Shown here in pieces: positions 11,001 through 20,921 of a DNA stretch of 64,000 nucleotides. The translations under genes were made by a program, and so were the position numbers. This DNA is from Tunturiibacter gelidiferens. Its GTDB lineage: Bacteria > Acidobacteriota > Terriglobia > Terriglobales > Acidobacteriaceae. Every line of letters begins with the position of its first letter. The stretch's first letter is position 1. The stretch is taken from NCBI RefSeq assembly GCF_014201335.1, contig NZ_JACHEB010000005.1:124001-188000 (forward strand), written 5' to 3'. The notes under the pieces were generated by a model. It ran no database searches. It was given only the letters and a program-made list of their open reading frames with translations, and was not told where the DNA came from.

Positions 11001-11216
11001 ATTGCCAACAGCTCAGGAGCTTCAGACGTCCGAACCGTAGATCACGTACCGCCGGGCGGAACAGTAATTCAGACGGCTCATCTGTCGAAGTTGGTTCACC
11101 TCAGCCAACCAGGACAGTACACCGTGCGCGTGTATCGCAAAGACGCCGACAAGAATCTAGTGGTGCAGTCAAACGAGGTTACATTGAACATCGTCTCCTC
11201 GTTGCCTATTCAATAA
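8097..11216 (+). CDS. S9-type (acylaminoacyl/DPP-like) peptidase homologue lacking the catalytic serine, with Pro-rich linker and C-terminal beta domain
   Basis: After a signal peptide (about 1-30) comes a WD40/TolB-like propeller (about 35-470; repeated SPDGKW, WSPDSQ, APDS blocks), then an alpha/beta-hydrolase domain (about 525-755). The nucleophile elbow, normally GASYGG, reads GAGFGG: codon 9975-9977 is GGC, so the serine is Gly627. The Asp (D694 in SQRDNRLD) and His (H726 in NDEHLED) of the triad are retained with normal spacing. The HGGP motif of the family also reads HEDP. Residues about 760-900 are a Pro/Thr/Lys-rich linker with PESTKTQ-like repeats, leading to a beta-sandwich domain (about 900-1039) with a lipoprotein or proteinase-inhibitor look. 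A start-proximal AGGAG lies about 12 bases upstream. I infer a non-catalytic, possibly peptide- or wall-binding protein. Confidence 0.88.
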   Translation: MRNRVIRVTLLAATIAGVSRWGWGQAGSLSATPAAKHPMKFDDLQRMKRVSDPQISPSGKWVMFSETEVGLDRNSMVTHLWVVPLGGVANVASGAREWQITSTKEGEFGGRFSPDGKMLLFIANDRETGRTQLFVAPWDDTAGKPGTSKRLTNIITGVDGPRWSPDSQRILFTSRVYPECSDEAAWAAEDACNKAKDEVAGIHSAETQTSNHAARQDQNSAPVSKRSHMLVVFATNGNAIRDLTPRRNVGDAGVPAFSSGSSRVGYEWAPDSMEVAFVANTDHSSEATISNNIFVLRLNDATARPLKLSSSPGSDDVPAYSPDGKWLAFRSQAFAGQKNDQFKLRLLDRRSGIISDTLPNFDRGIDEFTWAPDSGSIFFATHDRGESQIYSVAVADEDTIHYVPMPTGYLTLLVSQTKYESGGLQISSDGSWLVSTSTKVERPAEIFRTSLRIFTDDAPEVKQQKIGLKLALAEDKANPPIDRAVPVAPEALTHLNDRLLEGLALEKMQSFWFAAQDNTKLQGFLIPPPAFDPSRKYPVKLLIHEDPHKAWGDEWSYRWNPELMAAPGYVVVMVNPRGSTGYGQAFLDGLNGEWGGKVYSDLLKGLDYAEQHYNFIDKARECTLGAGFGGLMANWILTHTNRFACLVTHDGMINLESTYGATGPTDAKRIQQWSPMPSIQNARTPTLVIHSQRDNRLDVSESQQLYTALQRLNVQSRMLNLPNDEHLEDQPQNSKLWYESIGDWCDRWTKTNRYATGSTQPATLATVPETTKTQPVPVSSRPVAPTAPESTKTQSPPTKPAIATSASSVPPVQPAPALSAPTHITMPTPAPVVQSSPRPASTPETSPRAPVPELPEVSKTKQNPQTANPAVSQTVPAPSTPPLNRPRTQPQALPPPLPAQNISQGSFAISISTLANKLQIGEDARVMITLTNVSDHPILFAHCPGTDNPEFSFIFLVRNAAGRLMGENIANSSGASDVRTVDHVPPGGTVIQTAHLSKLVHLSQPGQYTVRVYRKDADKNLVVQSNEVTLNIVSSLPIQ

Positions 11217-11369
11217 GGCGATTCATTCCGTCGCAAGGACCATTCCTTCTTCAACAACGAAATCTGTGGGTATAACGGAGATTCAACGGCTCTATGATCT
11301 CCTCAAAAATGAACGGCCGCAGCAACTCAAGCGAGACGTATTATGAGTGCATCCTGAAAAGGTGATTCG

Positions 11370-13130
11370 ATGGCCCAATTGTTGTCAGTGAACGTTGGTC
11401 TCCCACGCGATATCGACTGGGAAGGGAGGGTAGTCCACACAGGGATCTGGAAGAGTCCCGTGCAGGGGCGACGTTTCGTGCGTCGACTTAGCATTGAAGG
11501 CGATGGTCAAGGTGATCTTGCAGGCCACGGGGGCGAGCATCGCGCAGTCTTCGTGTATCAAATCGACTCTTACCGCTACTGGGAAAAACAACTCGGGCGA
11601 AGCGATTTCATATTCGGACAGTTCGGCGAAAATTTCACAGTCGATGGTCTCCCCGATGATGAGGTCTGCATTGGCAATCAGTATCGGATTGGGAACGCTC
11701 TCTTCGAGGTGACGCAGCCACGCGTCACTTGTTACCGCGTGGGTATTCGCATGAACGAACCTCGTATGGCATCGCTTCTCGTCGCGCATCACAGGCCTGG
11801 CTTTTACTTCCGTGTTCTGGAAGAGGGTGATGTCGGAAGCGAGGACGAGATCGTCAAAGTTGCGGACGGCCCAATGCACATGACTGTGGCCGAAGCCGAT
11901 GCACTGCTCTACCTCCCCGCACATTCCCCTGATCAACTACGCCGTGCGCTAAACATTTCCGCTTTGAGCCTTGGGTGGCAGGCATCCTTTCGGACCATGC
12001 TCGAAAAGGAGGAGCGTGGACTATCGACGGGAAATACCGGACCTGCACCGACGCACGAACCATCACCAGCGTGGCCGGGGTTCCGCAAGCTGCGGGTTTC
12101 TCACATAACCCGCGAGAGTAGCAGCGTGCTCTCCTTCGCGCTTTCGCCAACCGACGGGCGACCATTAAGCCCACCTCTCCCGGGACAGTTTGTAGTTCTT
12201 CGACTACACCCGAAAGAGCATGCGTCACCGCTGCTGCGCAGCTATTCGCTCTCCGGTACTCAAAATGCCGATTGCTACCGCGTGAGCATCAAGCGCGAAG
12301 CGAATGGTGCAGCCAGCAGCTATCTGCACACTCAGGTGCATAGCGACGACGTGCTTGATGTAAGTGCGCCCAGAGGCACTTTTACTTTGCTCCCAGGAGA
12401 GGGCCCTGTTGTCCTGCTCAGCGCCGGCGTGGGAGCAACCCCGGTATTGGCAATGTTGCATCGACTCGCCGCCGAATCCTCGCAGCGTGGAGTCTGGTGG
12501 CTGTACGGCGCGCGAAACTCCGACGATCATCCGTTCAAAAGGGAGTCACGCGATCTATTGGTGAGTTTGCAGCACGGACGGAGCCATATACGCTACAGTC
12601 GACCGCTTCCGACCGACCGTTTGGGTGCAGACTTCGATGCGCCTGGTCATCTCGACGTGACCGCAATCGAAGAGTTAAGGGTGCCCCGCACTGCCGATTT
12701 TTATCTGTGCGGGCCGACAACGTTTATAAGCGATTTAACCACGGGCCTCGTGGGATGGGAAGTTGATGCCGCACGCGTGCATGCAGAAACCTTTGGTCCC
12801 GGCGGATCGATGACCCCAGGCGTGATCGCTGCACCCGCTCGATCACCTCACCCGCCCGCCGCACCGGAAGGACTTGGGCCGCCTGTCTCCTTTGCACGCA
12901 GTGGCCTTACGGTCGCTTGGGACCAAAAATTTCAAAGTCTGCTCGAGTTGGCTGAGGCCTGTGATGTTCCCGTGAGGTGGGCATGCCGCACCGGCGTCTG
13001 TCACACCTGTGAAACCAGCCTGATATCTGGCACCGTGCGCTATCAACTTGAACCGCTCCAGGCCGCGGCCGACGGCCATATTCTGATTTGCTGTTGCAAG
13101 CCAAACGACGAGTTAGTCGTAGACCTGTGA
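11370..13130 (+). CDS. MOSC domain / ferredoxin-reductase / [2Fe-2S] ferredoxin fusion protein
   Basis: A three-part redox protein. Residues 1-215 are a YiiM-like MOSC domain; the conserved Cys121 in QPRVTCYRVG is the sulfur- or molybdopterin-handling residue of that superfamily. Residues about 235-470 are an FNR-type FAD/NAD(P)H module (LLRSYSLSG for flavin, LLSAGVGATPVLAML for the nucleotide site, YLCGPTTFI near its end). Residues about 500-586 are a plant-type [2Fe-2S] ferredoxin with C539, C544, C547 and a distal cysteine in the C574-C576 run. YiiM and phthalate-dioxygenase-reductase fusions of this design are predicted to reduce N-hydroxylated compounds or feed an oxygenase. No signal peptide, so cytoplasmic. 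GGTG lies just upstream of the ATG. No oxygenase neighbour is visible. Confidence 0.9.
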   Translation: MAQLLSVNVGLPRDIDWEGRVVHTGIWKSPVQGRRFVRRLSIEGDGQGDLAGHGGEHRAVFVYQIDSYRYWEKQLGRSDFIFGQFGENFTVDGLPDDEVCIGNQYRIGNALFEVTQPRVTCYRVGIRMNEPRMASLLVAHHRPGFYFRVLEEGDVGSEDEIVKVADGPMHMTVAEADALLYLPAHSPDQLRRALNISALSLGWQASFRTMLEKEERGLSTGNTGPAPTHEPSPAWPGFRKLRVSHITRESSSVLSFALSPTDGRPLSPPLPGQFVVLRLHPKEHASPLLRSYSLSGTQNADCYRVSIKREANGAASSYLHTQVHSDDVLDVSAPRGTFTLLPGEGPVVLLSAGVGATPVLAMLHRLAAESSQRGVWWLYGARNSDDHPFKRESRDLLVSLQHGRSHIRYSRPLPTDRLGADFDAPGHLDVTAIEELRVPRTADFYLCGPTTFISDLTTGLVGWEVDAARVHAETFGPGGSMTPGVIAAPARSPHPPAAPEGLGPPVSFARSGLTVAWDQKFQSLLELAEACDVPVRWACRTGVCHTCETSLISGTVRYQLEPLQAAADGHILICCCKPNDELVVDL

Positions 13131-13245
13131 CGGTATCGCGAAGTATGTCTGCAGTGCTCGTTCGTTGTGGAATAATTGGCCAGCGGTGAGATATGTACTC
13201 TTGGCAATGAGCGCAGTACACATTCCTCAAAAAAGGAGCTCGTGG

Positions 13246-15822
13246 GTGAATCTCCAACTTCGCGCGGTGCGAGGCGTCGCGCATTTCGTCTCGTTGCTGT
13301 GCTTAGTAGGATTCGCGTCTGCGCAGGCGCTTAGAACGGATGATCCGGCCATAGAGTCTCGAGTCGACGGTCTACTCTCACGAATGACGCTGGAAGAGAA
13401 GATCGACCTCATTAGTGGAGACACTCCGTTCCGCACGCATGCCATTTCTCGTCTGGGCATTCCTTATTTTCAGATGGCCGACGGCCCAGTGGGTGCTCAC
13501 ATTCCCGCGCCAACCATCGCTTACGCCGGTGGCATTGGCCTTGCCGCCTCATGGGATCCCGATCTGGCTGAGCGGCTTGGACGCGAGTTGGGGCGCGACG
13601 CTCGTTCGCGAGGCGCGGTCTTTCTGCTCGGACCGGGCGTAAACATCTACCGTACACCAATGAACGGCCGCAACTTCGAGTATTTTGGCGAGGATTCCTT
13701 CCTTGCTGCCCGAACCGCGGTCGGCTATATCCGTGGTGTTCAAAGCCAGGGTGTAGCGGCAACGGTTAAGCACTACCTTGGGAACAACTCGGAGTATCTG
13801 CGATACGAAACCGATTCAGTCATCGATGAGCGCTCGCTCCGCGAGATTTACATGCCAGCCTTCGAGGCCGCTGTGAAACAAGCTCATGTGGGCGCCGTGA
13901 TGGATGGCTATAACATCACTAATGGCGAACATATGACCCAGAATCGTGGTCTTGACCTGAATGTTCTCAAGCAGCAGTGGCACTTTCCCGGAGTCTTGAT
14001 GTCCGATTGGACATCTGTTCACGATACAGCCGCAGCAGCAAATGCGGGCCTGGATCTCGAGATGCCCTTTGGGGAGTATTTCTCCAGCGAAAAACTAGAG
14101 CCACTGTTAGCGAACGGAACGATCGCTCAGGCCACGCTCGATGATAAGGTCCGACGCATCCTTCGCCTCGCCGCGACCTTCGGTTGGCTCGATCATCCAG
14201 CATTGGACCTCAGCATTCCCCGATACAATCTCCACGGCCGCGAGGTTTCGTTGCAAGCTGCGTTGGAGGGCACTGTCCTGCTGCAGAACACCTCAGCACT
14301 TCTTCCCCTCAACAAGGAGAGGGTGAAGACTATAGCTGTAATAGGACCCACCGCAGTGCAGACATTGACCACCGGTGGCGGCAGCGGCGAAGTCGTCAGC
14401 TTCGCAAACACAAACCTCATTACCGGAATCAGCAATGCGCTTGGGGACACAAAGAAGACCCTCTACTCTCGGGGGATGTACACCGTGGACCAGCTTGCAC
14501 TCCTCACTCATTTCACGACCGCGATCGTCGGCGGCCAGCCCGGTCTCACAGTCGAGCACTACTCGCAGATAAACCTACAGGGGCCAGTCCAGTCCACCAC
14601 GGTCGAGCCAGTTGTCTTCATTCCAGGCAGCACCCATCGCAGACCGGAGCCGCAGGAGATCAACGCTTTCTATAGCCATAAAGGCTCTGATTTTAAAGTT
14701 CCCCAGGCATCGGATCGTTGGACAGGATATTTCACGCCAGAGCAAGCGGGTCCCCACGCGGTCTTTGTGCACACCGATGGCCGCTTCCGTCTTTACTTCG
14801 ATGATCGCCTGGTCTTCGACAACACTACACTTCCTAAATACATCCTGAACCAGACCACGATGGACTTGACCAGAGCCCCGCATAAAGTAGTTCTCGAAGT
14901 CAACTCACAGCGTCGAGCTTCTTCCATTGGAGTCAGCATGGGCATCGCAGATCTTGCGACTATCGTGGATCCTGATTCGATCAAGATCGCACAGATGGCC
15001 GACGCGGTTGTTCTCGCCGTTGGATTCAACAACACCGAAGAGTCAGAGGGCGGCGATCGCACCTTCGAGTTACCCTTCGGTCAGCAACAATTGATCCAGC
15101 AGGTTGCCGCAGTGAATAAGAACACCGTTGTCGCGATCACCTCGGGCGGTAGCGTGGATGTGGTTCCCTGGAAAGACAACGTGCGCGCCATCTTGGCGAC
15201 GTGGTACTCGGGCGAGGAGGCAGGAAATGCATTCGCAAAACTACTCTTTGGCTACGTCAGCCCCTCGGGTCACCTTCCCATTAGTTGGGAACGAATCATC
15301 ACCGATAATCCAAGCTTTGCAAACTACTACCCCGATCCTGGCACGAACAAGATCGTCTATCGGGAGGGCATTTTCGTAGGGTATCGAGGCTACGAGCATA
15401 GTCACACGACACCTCTCTATCCTTTCGGCTTTGGCCTCTCCTACACCAGCTTCAACATGTCGAACCTTACGACGCAATCGAGCGCGACAGGCCATGTCAC
15501 GGCAAGCTTCGACGTCAAGAACACTGGCAACGTAACGGGGGCCACCGTAGCTCAGCTCTACGTCTCCCAGAACAACCCATCGGTTCCGCGCCCTGCAAAA
15601 GAGCTGAAGGGATATCTCCGGGTTGAGCTCGCACCGGGTGAACAGAAACATCTATCCATCGAACTCGATCCGCGCAGCTTCGCGTACTTCGATCCGTCGA
15701 CCAGCGAGTGGCAGGCCGATGCCGGCTCTTACACTCTTTTGCTCGGCAGCTCCGCAGAGACGGTGCTTGCCAAAACCGTAGTGCAACTTGATCACACGGT
15801 CCGAATACCCGTTAGCGAATAG
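13246..15822 (+). CDS. Beta-glucosidase-type GH3 hydrolase with PA14 insert, secreted
   Basis: Retaining exo-glycosidase removing terminal beta-linked sugars. I chose the GTG at 13246 because AGGAG (13234-13238) sits 7 bases before it and the resulting N-terminus is a proper signal peptide ending GFASAQA; upstream in-frame ATGs (13165, 13207) lack both. Domains: GH3 N-barrel (about 35-320) with the nucleophile Asp254 in GVLMSDWTS, GH3 C-domain split by a PA14 carbohydrate-binding insert (about residues 430-580; DGRFRLYFDDRLVFDN), and a C-terminal fibronectin-III-like domain (GNVTGATVAQLYV). Length 858 aa is normal for PA14-GH3 enzymes. It is convergent with gyrB, only 51 bases away; a short imperfect hairpin (15831-15858) separates them. 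Confidence 0.94.
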   Translation: MNLQLRAVRGVAHFVSLLCLVGFASAQALRTDDPAIESRVDGLLSRMTLEEKIDLISGDTPFRTHAISRLGIPYFQMADGPVGAHIPAPTIAYAGGIGLAASWDPDLAERLGRELGRDARSRGAVFLLGPGVNIYRTPMNGRNFEYFGEDSFLAARTAVGYIRGVQSQGVAATVKHYLGNNSEYLRYETDSVIDERSLREIYMPAFEAAVKQAHVGAVMDGYNITNGEHMTQNRGLDLNVLKQQWHFPGVLMSDWTSVHDTAAAANAGLDLEMPFGEYFSSEKLEPLLANGTIAQATLDDKVRRILRLAATFGWLDHPALDLSIPRYNLHGREVSLQAALEGTVLLQNTSALLPLNKERVKTIAVIGPTAVQTLTTGGGSGEVVSFANTNLITGISNALGDTKKTLYSRGMYTVDQLALLTHFTTAIVGGQPGLTVEHYSQINLQGPVQSTTVEPVVFIPGSTHRRPEPQEINAFYSHKGSDFKVPQASDRWTGYFTPEQAGPHAVFVHTDGRFRLYFDDRLVFDNTTLPKYILNQTTMDLTRAPHKVVLEVNSQRRASSIGVSMGIADLATIVDPDSIKIAQMADAVVLAVGFNNTEESEGGDRTFELPFGQQQLIQQVAAVNKNTVVAITSGGSVDVVPWKDNVRAILATWYSGEEAGNAFAKLLFGYVSPSGHLPISWERIITDNPSFANYYPDPGTNKIVYREGIFVGYRGYEHSHTTPLYPFGFGLSYTSFNMSNLTTQSSATGHVTASFDVKNTGNVTGATVAQLYVSQNNPSVPRPAKELKGYLRVELAPGEQKHLSIELDPRSFAYFDPSTSEWQADAGSYTLLLGSSAETVLAKTVVQLDHTVRIPVSE

Positions 15823-15873
15823 GTCGCATTCGCACTGCGGTTGTTGCCGCGATGTGCGGCGCCGCAATCAGAG

Positions 15874-18606
<2,733 letters not shown>

Positions 18607-18650
18607 TTACAGCGCTTTATACACGTTCCAGCCTGGTTCTCAGTCTCTTA

Positions 18651-18659
18651 AGTATACCA
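18651..18659 (-). promoter_or_regulatory. Extended -10 promoter candidate for gyrB
   Basis: Read on the minus strand this is TGG-TATACT, a match to an extended -10 (TGnTATAAT), about 125 bases upstream of the gyrB start codon. No convincing -35 lies at the usual distance, which is tolerable for extended -10 promoters. Confidence 0.35.
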
Positions 18660-18818
18660 CGCGGAAGGGGGCCGGAACCCCTCCGGCGTACCCACTCAGA
18701 GCCCTCCCCGAAGCACGTCTTGGCCCATCGGTAACCTCCCTCGCTGCTTCGAAAGTTGTACTCCCCTAACCCGCATGGCTTGCTATGCTTCGGCTCGTAA
18801 CTCCCCCGAGGTGAACCA

Positions 18819-19085
18819 ATGAAATTGAACCGTTTGATCGCTGTCTCGATTGTTGGATTCTCACTGCTTTCAGCCTCAACCTCAGCCTTCGCTTGTGATC
18901 ACGACCACGACAGTGGTGGTAGCTCGTGGTCCTGGTTCGGCTGGTGCCACCACGACCACGGCCACGATGGCGGTGGTAATGATGGTGGCGGTAAAGGCGG
19001 CAACTGCCCCGGACACGACGGTAGCGGCGGTAGTGGCGGCGGCTCCACCACAGCCCCACCCTCGACTGGCCCCAAGGGAGGCTAA
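18819..19085 (+). CDS. Tiny secreted His/Gly/Cys-rich protein, possible metal binder
   Basis: An 88-residue protein with a clear signal peptide (residues 1-25, ending STSAFA). The mature part of about 63 residues is low complexity. It contains seven His, several of them in DHDHD and HHDHGHD runs, three Cys, aromatic SWSWFGW, and long Gly/Asn/Ser stretches, ending in a Thr/Pro tail. The His/Asp/Cys composition suggests metal binding in the envelope or outside, but no family is recognised. Translation is supported by GAGGTG upstream of the ATG. The transcript is closed by a strong UUCG-loop terminator at 19156, which argues that this is a real monocistronic gene and not a compositional accident. 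Confidence 0.7.
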   Translation: MKLNRLIAVSIVGFSLLSASTSAFACDHDHDSGGSSWSWFGWCHHDHGHDGGGNDGGGKGGNCPGHDGSGGSGGGSTTAPPSTGPKGG

Positions 19086-19155
19086 TCAGCAAATAGCCCT
19101 TCCAAGTCTGACCCGTCGAGGCATACGAATGCTCGCTGGAACCCGACAATCACCC

Positions 19156-19190
19156 AAAATGACCCTCTTCGGAGGGTCATTTTCTTGCTC
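19156..19190 (+). terminator. Strong hairpin terminator with a TTCG tetraloop
   Basis: A perfect 12-bp stem (19156-19167 pairs with 19172-19183) is closed by the stable TTCG loop and has A and T tracts on its two sides, so it can work in either direction. It ends the small His/Gly protein transcript. Confidence 0.88.
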
Positions 19191-19277
19191 TGTGTCTGCC
19201 TTATCAAACAACTCAACCTCGCTGGCCACTCGAAAAGAGAAGGGAACAAAGAGAAGGGAACTACGATAATCAATGAA

Positions 19278-19805
19278 ATGATCTTCCATACTGCCTCAGA
19301 AGCCGACATAGAGGAACTCGTCACCTTCGTCAACAATGCCTACCGGGGTCAAGCCGCAGAGGCCGGTTGGGCCAGCGAAGCCAAAATAATAGCCGGCCAG
19401 AGGATCGATTCCGGCATGCTCGCCTCCATGCTCACAAAGGACAACCTCACAATCCTCTTAATGAGGGACCGTGAGCACGGCCCACTTGCAGGATGCGTCT
19501 CTTTTGAGCACACCCCCGGATTCTCCGCCGGATATCTATCCATGCTTTCCATCGATCCCCAGCGCCAGGCCGAAGGCCTTGGCAGAACACTCCTGTCAAA
19601 GGCCGAAGGTGACCTAAAGGCCCAGGGCGCCGATCGCGTCAGAATAACCGTAATCTGGATTCGCAACACCCTTATCGAATGGTACGAACGCCGGGGCTAC
19701 CGCCTCACTGGCGAACGCGAGCCCTTTCCTTACGGAGACCAGCGCTTCGGCGTGCCCCTCCGCGACGACCTGTACTTCGTCGTCATGGAAAAACCGCTCC
19801 CGTAG
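19278..19805 (+). CDS. GNAT family N-acetyltransferase
   Basis: Acetyl-CoA-dependent acyltransferase of unknown substrate. I start it at ATG 19278 (MIFHTASEADIEEL), because the frame's first ATG at 19185 lies on the flank of the preceding terminator and adds residues outside the fold. The GNAT motif A pyrophosphate loop is DPQRQAEGLGRTLL and motif B follows as IRNTLIEWYERRGYRLTGE. Length 175 aa is typical. No strong Shine-Dalgarno is seen at this start; GGGA lies about 20 bases upstream. It sits between a terminator and rpmI with 185 bases to the latter and shows no functional link to either. Confidence 0.85.
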   Translation: MIFHTASEADIEELVTFVNNAYRGQAAEAGWASEAKIIAGQRIDSGMLASMLTKDNLTILLMRDREHGPLAGCVSFEHTPGFSAGYLSMLSIDPQRQAEGLGRTLLSKAEGDLKAQGADRVRITVIWIRNTLIEWYERRGYRLTGEREPFPYGDQRFGVPLRDDLYFVVMEKPLP

Positions 19806-19990
19806 ACCCGATCCTCACCTGTCTCCCCACTTAAGCCCCCGTTAAGCCTAGCGCTAACAACAGTTTGCCCGAATGCCTCTCGGATGTTCCTCTTGAACCC
19901 GTCATGCCGCCCGGAAATAGATACGAGCCGGACGTCATCCTCGTATATACTCAGTAAGTTGTCCAGAACACAGTTTTCGTCAGGAACACC

Positions 19991-20188
19991 ATGCCAAAGT
20001 TGAAGACACACAGCGGCGCAGCCAAGCGCTTTCATAAGACAGGCACCGGCAAGTTCAAACGCGGCCAGTCTAAGATGCGCCACATCCTCACCTCCAAGGC
20101 CACCAAGACCAAGCGCAAGCTCGGCGGGTCGGCGCTTATTTCGGATGCGGATCACCACAAGGTTGCCCGGATGCTTCCCTACGCCTGA
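19991..20188 (+). CDS. rpmI: 50S ribosomal protein L35
   Basis: Small basic large-subunit protein, 65 aa, with the full family signature: [14 protein letters not shown] at the N-terminus, [11 protein letters not shown] and [11 protein letters not shown] at the C-terminus. It is normally cotranscribed with infC and rplT. Here no infC precedes it, and rplT follows only after 242 bases. Confidence 0.98.
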   Translation: MPKLKTHSGAAKRFHKTGTGKFKRGQSKMRHILTSKATKTKRKLGGSALISDADHHKVARMLPYA

Positions 20189-20430
20189 TTGTCAGGCAGG
20201 GAATCATCAGTTGTTCAAGTCGAGCCGTCTAAAAGCAAAGGGCCAGCAAAGCGTTCCGGCCCCTGGAAGCGCGTTAGCGATTCCACCGAGACTTGAAGTT
20301 GCATAGCGAGTGAAGAGGCCACATCGTCGTTCTCACGAGTCCCTTCAGAACACCCACTAGTTCTGATTGAGACGAGAATGCGACCCTTACCTCCAGCCGC
20401 TTAAACGAAGTACGCAAAAGGAGAAGCAAG

Positions 20431-20832
20431 ATGCCCCGTGTAAAACGGAGTACAAAACGCAACGATCGCCGCAAAAAGATCCTCAAGCGCGCGAGTGGTT
20501 ACTTCCTCACCAAATCCAAGCTCTACCAGGCCGCTCAGGAAGCCGTCGAGCGCGGACTCAAGTTCGCCTATACCGGCCGTAAACAGAAGAAGCGCCAGTT
20601 CCGCGCGCTCTGGATCGTCCGTATCAACGCAGCCTGCCGCATCAACGGCATGAGCTACTCGACCTTCATCAACGGCCTCAAGCTCGCCGGCAATCAGCTC
20701 GACCGCAAGGTCCTCGCCGATATCGCCGCCAACGACGCAGCTGGCTTTGCCTCGCTTACCGTGCAGGCAAAGACAGCCCTGAAGATTGCAGCAGACAAGC
20801 ACGCCGCAAATCGCAGCACTGCTGTTGCCTAA
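20431..20832 (+). CDS. rplT: 50S ribosomal protein L20
   Basis: Large-subunit assembly protein that binds 23S rRNA, 133 aa. Recognised from [36 protein letters not shown] and [18 protein letters not shown]-like GGAGAAGCAAG lies just before the ATG. It is separated from rpmI by 242 noncoding bases, longer than usual, which may contain leader structure for L20 autogenous control (known in other bacteria, not demonstrated here). A good terminator follows at 20851. Confidence 0.98.
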   Translation: MPRVKRSTKRNDRRKKILKRASGYFLTKSKLYQAAQEAVERGLKFAYTGRKQKKRQFRALWIVRINAACRINGMSYSTFINGLKLAGNQLDRKVLADIAANDAAGFASLTVQAKTALKIAADKHAANRSTAVA

Positions 20833-20850
20833 ACGCATCAGCCGTTTCAA

Positions 20851-20885
20851 AAGAGGCACGGCCCACGCTGTGCCTCTTGCTTTTT
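20851..20885 (+). terminator. Terminator after rplT
   Basis: Stem AAGAGGCAC (20851-20859) pairs with GTGCCTCTT (20870-20878), followed by GCTTTTT. Its U-tract ends 36 bases before the next start codon. Confidence 0.88.
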
Positions 20886-20921
20886 AATTCCGCCATCGTC
20901 GCGAACCGGTATCCTGTCCTT

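Noticed and set aside
19185-19277. Upstream ATG for the GNAT gene at 19185
   Set aside because: Lies two bases after the stem of a strong terminator and adds 31 residues outside the acetyltransferase fold.
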